From the NCBI GenBank assembly GCA_003574685.1, contig QOCQ01000007.1, positions 62,001 to 126,000 on the forward strand: a stretch of 64,000 nt of DNA. Reading direction: 5' to 3'. Source of the stretch: Rhodospirillaceae bacterium SYSU D60007. GTDB taxonomy: Bacteria > Pseudomonadota > Alphaproteobacteria > Reyranellales > Reyranellaceae. A program made the position numbers and the translations under genes. Below, piece after piece: positions 37,372 to 45,536 of the stretch (within the stretch, counting starts at the first letter, position 1; each line of letters starts with the position of its first letter). Below the pieces are notes generated by a model. That model did no database searches, had not been told where the DNA came from, and worked only from the letters and a program-made list of their open reading frames with translations.

Positions 37372-37728
37372 ATGCCGGATACGGCCGTTTCTTCCCCGGC
37401 GGAGGTACAGGTCACGTTGAGCGAGAGCGCGGTCAAGCGCATCGCCGCCCTCCTGTCCCGCGAGTCTGCTGACGCCAAGCTGCGCGTTGCGGTGAATGGC
37501 GGGGGCTGCTCGGGCTTCCAGTACGTCTTCGATTTCGATACCCGGATCGGCGAGGACGACGTCGTCATCGAGAAGAATGGCGCCCGGGTGCTGATCGACA
37601 GCGCCTCGCTGGAGCTGCTGCGCGGCAGCGAGATCGACTACGTCACCGAGATGGTCGGCGCCTCGTTCCAGATCCGGAACCCCAACGCCAGCAGCTCCTG
37701 CGGCTGCGGCAACTCCTTCAGCGTCTAG
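37372..37728 (+). CDS. erpA: Iron-sulfur cluster insertion protein ErpA
   Basis: A 118-residue A-type carrier that delivers Fe-S clusters to apoproteins. The three ligands are Cys46 (GGGCSGFQY), Cys110 and Cys112 (SSCGCGNSFSV). Length and the VTLSESAVKRIAALL opening match ErpA rather than IscA. The last 11 bases overlap the end of the convergent FAD oxidoreductase gene. It is not next to an isc or suf cluster here, as is common for erpA. Confidence 0.9.
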   Translation: MPDTAVSSPAEVQVTLSESAVKRIAALLSRESADAKLRVAVNGGGCSGFQYVFDFDTRIGEDDVVIEKNGARVLIDSASLELLRGSEIDYVTEMVGASFQIRNPNASSSCGCGNSFSV

Positions 37729-39172
37729 CGGCCGACGGTTCGACCGTCCGATCCCTCGCGTCTGCCGCCGGCGCCGCGGGCCGCAGCCACGCACCCTGCT
37801 TCAACAGAGCCGCCTGGACGTCGCGAATATCCAGCGCCCGCGGCTGTATGCCCCGATCGGCAGCCAGCCCGGCGGCGACGCCCGCAGCATGGCCTGTCAG
37901 CCAGCATTGCGGAATCTCACGCATGAACGAATGCGAGGTAGCATCGCACGAGACGTGGCGGCCCGGCGCCAGCAGCCCCTCGAGCTCGCGGGGAAGCAGC
38001 GCGCCATAGGGCACGGATATGTTGGGGAATTTGGGCGACAGTGACGGGCTCACGCCGACCTCGCTGGCAAGCGGCGTGCCGTCGTCCCATTGGGCGCGGT
38101 TGATCTTTTCCACCCCGACCAGCCGGCGCGTGTGGCGGACTCCCATCTGCGGTGCGCTCTGCACGGGCCAGGCATTGGCGAACCCCGGCGCATGCTCGCG
38201 GAACACCTCGAGGTGGCGCCACATCAGGCGACGGCAGAGCACCTCCACCTCGGTCAAATCATCGACGCTGAGCGCATCGAAGCCCGACTGGCGCGGCCCC
38301 ATGAACAGCGCCACGTCGTCGCGCCACGAGGTGAAGGGCCGCTCGAAATGCCCCACCTTCTCGCGACCCATGGCCATGAAGGCGCTGAAGCCCTGCGGGT
38401 CGCCGGTGCGGAATGCCATCCACTGCTTCATGTCGACGCCTGCCCAGATCCAGGCCGTGTTCATGCAATGATGGATGTCGTTCTTCTCGATGTCGCTTTC
38501 CGAGGGCACGCCGGCACGATGGAAGATGTCGCCGTCGCCCGTGGCATCGACCGTGACGCGCGCGAAGATCGCCTGCCGGCCTTCCTTGCTCTCGAAAACC
38601 ACGCCCCTCACGGCCCCATCCTCGACGATGGGCACCGAGGCCCAGCCGTGCAGCACCAGGCGTGCGCCGGCCTCCTCGACCATGTCCAGCGAGGCGAGCT
38701 TCAGCAGTTCCGGGCAGACCATCGGCGACCAGGTCACGATGCCGTGGAACGCTGCCGCACGCAGCGACCAGTAGGCGGCGGTGGCCGCATCGCGCGTACC
38801 CCAGTCGGCGCGTGCGGGACCGCAGACATAGTCCGCGGGCAATCGGGCGAAGAGCTCCTCGGCAAAGCCGCGGATCACCGGCTTCCCGTCCCAGTCGGTC
38901 ATGCGGTCGATCCAGAACACCAGCCCGCCGGTGGAGAGCCCGCCGAGATGGTTGTAACGCTCCAGCAGGATCACGTCGGCGCCCAGCCGGGCCGCGCTTA
39001 CCGCAGCCGCGGTGCCCGCCGGCCCGCCACCCACGACGAGCACGTCGCACTCGGCGAACACCGGCAGGCTGCGCGACGGTTCGACCCAGCTCTTGCCCGG
39101 CCGCGGCGGGCGCTGCCGGCGGCGGCCGCCCTCGAAGATTTCGGACTTGAAGAACAAACGCTCTTCGGCCAC
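37718..39172 (-). CDS. FAD-dependent oxidoreductase (FAD_oxidored family)
   Basis: A 484-residue flavoprotein. The dinucleotide fold GGGPAG is at residues 48-53, preceded by ECDVLVV, and followed by LERYNHLGGLSTGG; a second FAD-site stretch VTVDATGDGDIFHRAG lies near 250-265. I chose the GTG at 39172 because AGGGAG lies seven bases upstream; ATGs at 39210 and 39222 lack a good site. The substrate is unknown. An Arg-rich segment (about 17-25) precedes the FAD fold. The gene diverges from xth. Confidence 0.85.
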   Translation of the reverse strand: MAEERLFFKSEIFEGGRRRQRPPRPGKSWVEPSRSLPVFAECDVLVVGGGPAGTAAAVSAARLGADVILLERYNHLGGLSTGGLVFWIDRMTDWDGKPVIRGFAEELFARLPADYVCGPARADWGTRDAATAAYWSLRAAAFHGIVTWSPMVCPELLKLASLDMVEEAGARLVLHGWASVPIVEDGAVRGVVFESKEGRQAIFARVTVDATGDGDIFHRAGVPSESDIEKNDIHHCMNTAWIWAGVDMKQWMAFRTGDPQGFSAFMAMGREKVGHFERPFTSWRDDVALFMGPRQSGFDALSVDDLTEVEVLCRRLMWRHLEVFREHAPGFANAWPVQSAPQMGVRHTRRLVGVEKINRAQWDDGTPLASEVGVSPSLSPKFPNISVPYGALLPRELEGLLAPGRHVSCDATSHSFMREIPQCWLTGHAAGVAAGLAADRGIQPRALDIRDVQAALLKQGAWLRPAAPAADARDRTVEPSAARR

Positions 39173-39218
39173 GGGATACTCCCTTGCTACGCCGCAATGA
39201 TACAGCATGATGCGGGCC

Positions 39219-40013
39219 ATGAAGATCGCCACCTGGAACATCAACTCCATACGCCGGCGCACCGGCAACCTGGTCGAGTGGCTCCGGCACGCCGCACCCG
39301 ACGTGCTGCTGCTCCAGGAAATCAAGTGCCAGGACGAGCAGTTCCCACGGCTGGAGATCGAGGCCGCCGGCTATTGCTGCACCATCGTCGGCCAGAAGGG
39401 CTTCAACGGCGTGGCGATCGTCTCGCGTACGCCGCCGGAGCTGGTGCACCGCACGCTGCCCGGCGATCACGGGGACGTCCAGGCGCGCTATGTCGAGGCG
39501 CGCTTCGCCACCTCGGCCGGACCGCTGAACGTGGCCTCGATCTACCTGCCCAACGGCAATCCCGTCCAGAGCGAGAAATTCCCCTACAAGCTGGCTTTCA
39601 TGGAGCGGTTGCAGCAGCGCGCACGCGAGCTGTTTGAAGCCGAGGAGATGGTGGTGCTGGGCGGCGACTACAACGTCTGCCCTACCGACATGGACGTCTA
39701 CGATCCGGTCGCATGGGCCAACGATGCCCTGTGCCGGCCGGAGTCGCGCAAGGCCCTGCGGACGATCCTCTACCTCGGCTACACGGATGCGTTTCGCGCC
39801 CTGCATCCCGACGCGAAGGCCTACAGCTTCTGGGACTACCAGGCCGGCGCCTGGCAGAGGAACAACGGCCTGCGCATCGACCATCTTCTGCTGTCGCCGC
39901 AGGCCGCCGATCGCCTGAAGGCCTGCGGCATCGACAAGGCCGAGCGCGGCCGGCCCGAGCCCTCCGACCACGTGCCGGTATGGATGGAGCTGGACGCTGC
40001 GCCTGCGGGTTGA
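39219..40013 (+). CDS. xth: Exodeoxyribonuclease III
   Basis: A 264-residue AP endonuclease/3'-exonuclease of the EEP family for base-excision repair. MKIATWNINS opens the protein; Glu34 is in LLQEIKCQD; SIYLPNGNP, GGDYNVCPTDMD and the final RPEPSDHVPVW motif (catalytic His) follow. ATG at 39219 gives the family-standard N terminus; ATGs at 39207 and 39210 add only a few residues. Followed by the cruciform repeat copy 2. Confidence 0.93.
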   Translation: MKIATWNINSIRRRTGNLVEWLRHAAPDVLLLQEIKCQDEQFPRLEIEAAGYCCTIVGQKGFNGVAIVSRTPPELVHRTLPGDHGDVQARYVEARFATSAGPLNVASIYLPNGNPVQSEKFPYKLAFMERLQQRARELFEAEEMVVLGGDYNVCPTDMDVYDPVAWANDALCRPESRKALRTILYLGYTDAFRALHPDAKAYSFWDYQAGAWQRNNGLRIDHLLLSPQAADRLKACGIDKAERGRPEPSDHVPVWMELDAAPAG

Positions 40014-40044
40014 AAGCTGGTCCAACCTTTGGTGTCAGAGAACG

Positions 40045-40150
40045 CTTCATGGTGAGCACAGGTGGATGCTTCGCATCCACCTGGTCGAACCATGAAGCAG
40101 CCTACGCTGCCGTGCGACGCCTTCATGGTTCGACAGGCTCACCATGAAGG
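40045..40150. repeat. Cruciform-type dispersed repeat, copy 2
   Basis: A 106-base element nearly identical to 14481-14588, with the same end pairing (CTTCATGGTGAGC with GCTCACCATGAAG, perfect here) and the same two inner hairpins. It differs mainly in a short unpaired spacer between the arms of the second hairpin. It lies between convergent xth and ilvD. Confidence 0.85.
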
Positions 40151-40178
40151 CCACTTTGACGCCGTGCCTTGGTGGGGC

Positions 40179-41957
40179 TCAGATGTCGGCGAAGACGTGG
40201 CTCTCCTTCTTGCCGCCGGGATGGGTGACGGCGCCGCTGACGGCAGGGCCGACGAGCTGGGCATACTTCCACAGCGCGCCCGCCGTGTAGCCGTTCTTGC
40301 GCGGCTTCCAGCTTTTGGCGCGCGCCTTCAGCTCCTTGTCCGACAGCTCGACATCGAGCCGGCCGCGGGTGGCGTCGATCGTGATGATATCGCCGTTCTT
40401 CAGCAGGCCGATCGGTCCACCCACGGCTGCCTCCGGTCCGATATGGCCGATGCAGAAGCCGCGCGTGCCGCCCGAGAAGCGGCCATCGGTGATCAGCGCC
40501 ACGTCCTCGCCCACGCCCTGCCCGTAAAGCGCCGCCGTCGTCGAAAGCATCTCGCGCATGCCGGGTCCGCCCCGCGGACCCTCATAGCGGATGACGAGCA
40601 CATCGCCCTTCTTGAACTTGCCCTTCACCACCGCCTCGAATGCCGCCTCCTCGCTGTCGAAGCAGCGCGCGGGACCCCGGAACGTCAGCTTCTTCATGCC
40701 GGCGACCTTCACGATGGCGCCGTCCGGCGCGAGATTGCCCTTCAGCCCGACCACGCCGCCAGTGGGTGTGATGCAGTTCTTCACGCGGTAGACGACGTCC
40801 TGGTCCTCGGGGAACGCCACGTCCCGGTGATTCTCGGCCAGCGTCTTGCCCGTTACGGTGATGCAGTCGCCGTGCAGCAGGCCGTTGTCGAGCAGCTCCT
40901 TGATCACTACCGGAATGCCGCCGATCCGGTACATGTCGAGTGCGACGTACTTCCCGCCCGGCTTCAGGTCGGCGATGTACGGCGTCTTCCTGAAGATGCG
41001 GGCCACGTCGTGCAGATCGAACTTGATACCGCACTCGTGCGCCATGGCCGGCAGATGCAGCGCCGCGTTGGTCGATCCGCCGGTCGCCGCCACCACTGTG
41101 GCGGCATTCTCGAAAGCCTCGCGCGTGGCGATGTCGCGCGGCCGGATACCCAGCCGGATCAGATTCATCACGGCCTCACCCGAGGCCCGGGCATATTCAT
41201 CGCGCGTCTCGTAGGGTGCCGGCGCGCCGGCCGAGCCCGGCAGCGCAAGGCCGATCGCCTCCGACACGCAGGCCATCGTATTGGCCGTGTACTGCCCGCC
41301 ACAGGAGCCGGCTGACGGGCAAGCCGCGCATTCCAGCTCGTGCAGATCGGCATCGGTGAACTTGCCGGCGGCATGCATGCCGACACCTTCGAAGATATCG
41401 ACCACCGTCACGTCCTTGCCGCGGAACTTCCCGGGCAGGATCGAACCGCCATACATGAACACCGAAGGCACGTTAAGCCGCAGCATGGCCATCATCATGC
41501 CCGGCAGGGACTTGTCGCAGCCCGCCAGCGTCACCATGGCATCGTAGCAGTGGCCGCGCATGGTGAGCTCGACGGAGTCGGCGATCAGGTCGCGGCTGGC
41601 CAGCGACGACTTCATGCCCTGGTGGCCCATCGCGATCCCGTCGGTGACGGTGATCGTCGTGAATTCGCGCGGCGTGCCGCCCGAGGCATCGACGCCCTTC
41701 TTCACGGCCTGGGCCTGGCGGGCGAGGGCGATATTGCAGGGCGCGGCCTCGTTCCAGCAGGTCGCCACCCCGACCAGCGGCTGGTTGATCTGCTGCTCCG
41801 TCAGTCCCATCGCGTAGAGGTAGGAGCGGTGCGGCGCGCGCTCGGGGCCGACCGTCGTATGCCGGCTCGGCAGCAGCGCCTTGTCGAAGCTCGGATTGGG
41901 GTGCAGCTTGCGCGCCGTGGCCCCCGTCCCCTTTTTCTTCTTCTTGTGGCCGGCCAT
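40179..41957 (-). CDS. ilvD: Dihydroxy-acid dehydratase
   Basis: A 592-residue Fe-S enzyme that dehydrates 2,3-dihydroxy acids in valine, isoleucine and coenzyme A precursor synthesis. Candidate cluster ligands are Cys67 ([10 protein letters not shown]), Cys147 (GCDKSLPG) and Cys219 (CPSAGSCGG). The ATG at 41957 follows AGGAGAGAGG. The N terminus carries a Lys run ([10 protein letters not shown]) not needed for catalysis. It is alone, apart from other ilv genes, as is usual in Alphaproteobacteria. Confidence 0.93.
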   Translation of the reverse strand: MAGHKKKKKGTGATARKLHPNPSFDKALLPSRHTTVGPERAPHRSYLYAMGLTEQQINQPLVGVATCWNEAAPCNIALARQAQAVKKGVDASGGTPREFTTITVTDGIAMGHQGMKSSLASRDLIADSVELTMRGHCYDAMVTLAGCDKSLPGMMMAMLRLNVPSVFMYGGSILPGKFRGKDVTVVDIFEGVGMHAAGKFTDADLHELECAACPSAGSCGGQYTANTMACVSEAIGLALPGSAGAPAPYETRDEYARASGEAVMNLIRLGIRPRDIATREAFENAATVVAATGGSTNAALHLPAMAHECGIKFDLHDVARIFRKTPYIADLKPGGKYVALDMYRIGGIPVVIKELLDNGLLHGDCITVTGKTLAENHRDVAFPEDQDVVYRVKNCITPTGGVVGLKGNLAPDGAIVKVAGMKKLTFRGPARCFDSEEAAFEAVVKGKFKKGDVLVIRYEGPRGGPGMREMLSTTAALYGQGVGEDVALITDGRFSGGTRGFCIGHIGPEAAVGGPIGLLKNGDIITIDATRGRLDVELSDKELKARAKSWKPRKNGYTAGALWKYAQLVGPAVSGAVTHPGGKKESHVFADI

Positions 41958-42154
41958 GTCCTCTCTCCTGGTCAGGTTCGTCCGCGTGCAGCGCAACATA
42001 GAGGCAGGTGCGCCGTCACTCCAGAGGCATGAAACCGTAGTGTCGGCCGTTCGTGCTTCCTTAGCGCGGCGAGGTCCATTGTTCTTGGGCTTCAATGGCT
42101 TGCACGCATCAGCGAAAGGTGCATGCTAGAATGGCAAGTGGATGGAGCGTGCAC

Positions 42155-43774
42155 ATGAAGGGCGATCTGCGGCGCTGGGCTTTGGCCGCGGCGGCAACAC
42201 TGATGCTAGCTGCGGGCGCCATGTCGGGCGCTTATGGCAAGACCTTCAAGTGGGCCAATGCCGGCGACGTCAGCTCCATGGACCCCTATTACCGCAACGA
42301 GACGTTCCTGCTGGCCTTCATGGAGAATATTTACGAGCCGCTGGTCCGTCGCGACCGCAATCTCGGTCTGGAGCCGGCTCTGGCCGTGAAGTGGGGCCAG
42401 ACATCTCCAACCACGTGGTTCTTCGATCTGCGCCCCGGCGTAAAGTTCCACGACGGCACGCCGTTCACGGCCGATGACGTGGTGTTCTCTCTTGAACGCG
42501 CCAACAGCGGCGGATCCAACATGAAGTCCTACTTCACGTCGGTGAAGGAGGTCCGCAAAGTCAATGACCTGCGCGTCGAGGTGGAGACGAAGTATCCCGA
42601 CCCCCTTCTCGCCTCCAAGTGGGCCTCGAACATCCTGATCATGTCCCGGGCATGGGCCGAGAAGAACAATGCCGCCGTGGCCGCCGATGCCACGAAGAAC
42701 GAGGAGAACTTCGCGTCGCGCCATGCGATGGGGACCGGCCCCTTCATGCTGAGAGAACGCAAGGCCGGAGAGAAGACGGTGCTCGCCCCCAATCCCCACT
42801 GGTGGGACGAAGAGGTGCACAATCTCACCGAAGTCATCTTCATGCCTGTGCCCAACCCCGCGACGCGTGTGGCGGCGCTGCGCAGCGGCGACATCGACAT
42901 GATCTACGAGGTCCCGCCGCAGGACGTGGAAAGTCTCGCGCGCGACCCCAACATCAAGGTGATCGAGGGCCCGGAAATCCGCGTCGTCTTTCTCGGCTTC
43001 GACCAGGAGCGTGACGAGCTCGTCGCATCCAATGTTAAAGGCCGCAACCCGTTCAAGGATCGCCGCGTCCGCGAAGCCATCTACCGCTCCATTGATGTCA
43101 ACGCGATCATACGGGTGGTGATGCGCGGCCACGCATACCCCGCCGCGCTGCTGGTGACACCAGGTATCAATGGCTATGTGGAGGCACTCAACAAACGGCC
43201 CCCGCTTCTGAAGCCTGAGGAAGCGAAGAAGCTGCTTGCCGATGCCGGCTATCCCGACGGCTTTGAGGTGCGGCTTGACTGTCCCAACGATCGCTACGTC
43301 AACGACGAGAAGATCTGCCAGGCGGTCGTATCAATGCTTGCCCGAATCGGCATCAAGGTGAACCTGGCGGCGCAAACCCGCAGCCTGTTTTTCGCGAGGC
43401 TCGTGCGCAAGCCCGACAACAGCCCCGGCGACGTGAGCTTTTTCCTGCTGGCCTGGTCGCCCTCTATCACCTACGACGTGCACAACGTCTTTGAAGCGCT
43501 GCTGCACACGCCCGACAGGCAGACGGGCAAGGGCGCCTTCAACATGGGCGGTTATTCCAACAAGGCGCTGGACCAGCTCATCGACAGGATCGAGCAGGAA
43601 ACGGACAAGGCAAAGCGCGATGCGATGATCGTCGAGGCGACGAAGATCTATACCGAGGACTTCGCCTATGTTCCCCTGCACCAGCAGGCCGTGATCTGGG
43701 CGGCACGCAAGAACATCGCGCTGTTCCAGCCAGCCGACAACCGCTTCCCCCTGCGCTTCGTCGTTGTGAAATAA
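42155..43774 (+). CDS. ABC transporter substrate-binding protein, peptide type (SBP family 5)
   Basis: A 539-residue periplasmic binding protein of the DppA/OppA family. A signal peptide ends near SGAYG (about residue 28). SBP_bac_5 landmarks are LAVKWGQTSPTTWFFDLRPG, VKFHDGTPFTADDVVFSLER and RRVREAIYRSID. It would bring oligopeptides or similar ligands to an ABC permease, but no permease or ATPase gene is next to it. ATG at 42155 has GGAG eight bases before; ATGs at 42131 and 42095 lack a signal-peptide start. Confidence 0.87.
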   Translation: MKGDLRRWALAAAATLMLAAGAMSGAYGKTFKWANAGDVSSMDPYYRNETFLLAFMENIYEPLVRRDRNLGLEPALAVKWGQTSPTTWFFDLRPGVKFHDGTPFTADDVVFSLERANSGGSNMKSYFTSVKEVRKVNDLRVEVETKYPDPLLASKWASNILIMSRAWAEKNNAAVAADATKNEENFASRHAMGTGPFMLRERKAGEKTVLAPNPHWWDEEVHNLTEVIFMPVPNPATRVAALRSGDIDMIYEVPPQDVESLARDPNIKVIEGPEIRVVFLGFDQERDELVASNVKGRNPFKDRRVREAIYRSIDVNAIIRVVMRGHAYPAALLVTPGINGYVEALNKRPPLLKPEEAKKLLADAGYPDGFEVRLDCPNDRYVNDEKICQAVVSMLARIGIKVNLAAQTRSLFFARLVRKPDNSPGDVSFFLLAWSPSITYDVHNVFEALLHTPDRQTGKGAFNMGGYSNKALDQLIDRIEQETDKAKRDAMIVEATKIYTEDFAYVPLHQQAVIWAARKNIALFQPADNRFPLRFVVVK

Positions 43775-43783
43775 CCCTCATAG

Positions 43784-43917
43784 CCTTCCCCCGGAGGGGG
43801 AAGTTGGCGCGCACCGCCGGAAGGGGGATGCCGCCACGAGCACGGCGTCAAATGCGAGACACCGAACGTGTTGCACCATCCCCCTTCCGCCCTTCGGGCA
43901 CCTTTCCGGGGGAAGGT
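43784..43917. repeat. Palindromic REP-like element
   Basis: The left end folds as CTTCCCCC/GGGGGAAG and the right end as CCTTTCC/GGGGAAGG with mismatches. Inside, GGAAGGGGGATG (43819-43830) pairs with CATCCCCCTTCC (43877-43888). The plan and the CGCCCTTCGGGCACC spacer match the element at 23809-23998. It fills the gap between two convergent genes. Confidence 0.75.
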
Positions 43918-43942
43918 TCAAGAGACCCCATGAGCCCAGTTG

Positions 43943-44716
43943 CTACTCTTCCTGCTTGCGGCGCTTGCGAGCCTTGACGGCGTATTCCCCGCGCGGACGG
44001 TTCTCGTTGTTCATCGGATTGACGATGGTATCGCGGAAGCGGTCCCAGTCATCGTCCTTAAAGTCTTCAAGCTTCTCCACCAGCCCGAAGGTTTCCAGCG
44101 GCTCGTCGGCGTAAAGCCAGCGCGGGAATGGCTGCAACTGCAGCAATGGCACCTCGCTGCGGATGTGGATCGGCGTGCCGGTTCGGGTAAGCCTTACATT
44201 GGTGAAGATCGGCCCGAACCAGCGGTCCGTCTCGATGATGCCCTCGTAGGCTTCATAACCGGAAGGACGCGGAAAGTTGGCCAGCGGCCGTGACAGCACG
44301 CTCCAGCCCGGGGCCGTACGCGCGACATAGCCGCTCCAGATCTGCAGCAGACCCGGTTCGTTCGGCGCACCCAGGAACGGCAAGGCGAACCCCCGGCAGT
44401 CCTCCGGCACGCGCTCATCGAAGTAGTCATCGAACCCTGGATAGTGAGTCTGGTGCAGCGGCAGCCACTGCCCTTCCGCATCCTCGTGGCTCCAGAAGGT
44501 TTCCCGACCATCCCACAGGATCTGGAAATCCATCGGCGGGAAAAGATACCAGCCGAAGGCCGAGGCCGTGCGCATGGGTTCGCAATAGCGGAAAGCACGC
44601 GTCGGGAACGTGCCGCCCGCCGCCTGGTCCGCGCGCATCGGCGGCCGCGCATCCGGCAGCATCCGGTAGAACGTGATGAGAGGCTTGGGAATGTCCGGCT
44701 TGGGGGACTTGCTCAT
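43943..44716 (-). CDS. DUF6065-like hypothetical protein
   Basis: A 257-residue soluble protein with no signal peptide or TM segment. Aromatic and proline-rich stretches such as FGWYLFPPMDFQILWDG and WSGYVARTAPGWSVLSRP look like the DUF6065 group, whose role is unknown. The C terminus is strongly basic (VKARKRRKQEE). The start at 44716 (MSKSPKPDIPKPL) is preferred over the frame to 44767. The identification is from memory of the pattern. Confidence 0.6.
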   Translation of the reverse strand: MSKSPKPDIPKPLITFYRMLPDARPPMRADQAAGGTFPTRAFRYCEPMRTASAFGWYLFPPMDFQILWDGRETFWSHEDAEGQWLPLHQTHYPGFDDYFDERVPEDCRGFALPFLGAPNEPGLLQIWSGYVARTAPGWSVLSRPLANFPRPSGYEAYEGIIETDRWFGPIFTNVRLTRTGTPIHIRSEVPLLQLQPFPRWLYADEPLETFGLVEKLEDFKDDDWDRFRDTIVNPMNNENRPRGEYAVKARKRRKQEE

Positions 44717-44847
44717 AGGTCTACCAACGCATGCTCGAATGAAAAAAATCACCATGCGCAATCGCATGGCGCCTCACGCTGCAATCATAGACAAAGTTCG
44801 ACCGGGAGTGGATGATCTGCCGCAAAGGGCAGTCAAGAAAGACGAAA

Positions 44848-44877
44848 GGCGAGCGCGGCACTCGTACCGCGCTCGCC
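44848..44877 (-). terminator. Rho-independent terminator of the repeat-protein gene
   Basis: An 11-base perfect stem (GGCGAGCGCGG at 44848-44858 with CCGCGCTCGCC at 44867-44877) and an 8-base loop. Reading the minus strand, the stem is followed by TTTCGTCTTTCTT. It starts 30 bases after the stop of the tandem-repeat gene, so that gene is separately terminated. Confidence 0.8.
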
Positions 44878-44907
44878 TCTCCGAACCCGATGGTTCGCGT
44901 CGTGACC

Positions 44908-45327
44908 TTAGAAAGCCGGCGACATCATACCCATCTTGATCTTCGACTTGCCGAAGACCGGGGCCATCATGCCGAGCTTGACCTTGGACTTGCCGAATGC
45001 CGGCGCCATCATGCCGAGCTGGACCTTGGACTTGCCGAACGCCGGCGCCATCATGCCGAGCTTGACCTTGGACTTGCCAAACGCCGGCGCCATCATGCCG
45101 AGCTGGACCTTGGACTTGCCGAACGCCGGCGCCATCATGCCGAGCTTCACCTTGGACTTGCCGAACGCCGGCGCCATCATGCCGAGCTTCACCTTGGACT
45201 TGCCAAACGCCGGCGCCATCATGCCGAGCTTCACCTTGGTCTGACCGAACGCCGGCGCCATCATGCCGAGCTTCACCTTGGACTTGCCGAATACCGGCGC
45301 CATCATGCCAATACGAACCTTAGTCAT
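44908..45327 (-). CDS. Small protein made of 14-residue tandem repeats
   Basis: A 139-residue protein of no family known to me. After MTKVRI come nine complete 14-residue units and a final half unit GMMSPAF. Consensus is GMMAPAFGKSKVKL; the outermost units vary most (APVFG, SKIKM, MSPAF). Each unit joins a Met-rich hydrophobic half to a Lys-alternating half that could form a beta strand. There is no signal peptide, TM helix, Cys or Trp, and the net charge is strongly positive. GAGGAGG about eight bases before the ATG and the strong terminator at 44848 argue that this strand is expressed. The neighbouring BTAD/TPR regulator gene lies 209 bases upstream on the same strand. Structural, nucleic-acid-binding or precursor-peptide roles are all open. 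Confidence 0.8.
   Translation of the reverse strand: MTKVRIGMMAPVFGKSKVKLGMMAPAFGQTKVKLGMMAPAFGKSKVKLGMMAPAFGKSKVKLGMMAPAFGKSKVQLGMMAPAFGKSKVKLGMMAPAFGKSKVQLGMMAPAFGKSKVKLGMMAPVFGKSKIKMGMMSPAF
44911..45309. repeat. 42-bp tandem repeat array, 9.5 units
   Basis: The DNA under the repeat protein is 9.5 copies of a 42-base unit, 399 bases in all. Units fall in two types: those near the protein's N terminus use GTG for Val of KVKL, those nearer the C terminus use GTC and alternate Lys/Gln at the next position. The alternation indicates an 84-base second-order unit. Because 42 is a multiple of three, frames on both strands stay open. Confidence 0.92.
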
Positions 45328-45536
45328 TACCGCATCCTCCTCAGGATAGACCCTCGTGTCTGGAGCGACCAATTTGCGACTGGCAAACCGGGGCGACCCG
45401 CTCCCAAACTCGATCCACGCCACCCGACGTGGTACGTGAGTAGAATGTGTTTAAACCGACGAAAGCGCCGTTAATCTATTGCGAACGATCTGCGAAAAAC
45501 TTTCCTGCAATGGCCTGAATCCACTTTTTCAACTGT

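Noticed and set aside
44911-45309. CRISPR array
   Set aside because: The units are directly contiguous 42-base repeats with no spacers, they keep a reading frame, and no cas gene is present.
44812-45474. Plus-strand repeat proteins over the 42-bp array
   Set aside because: The array length keeps both strands open. Only the minus strand has a strong ribosome-binding site, a matching start, and a terminator after the stop.
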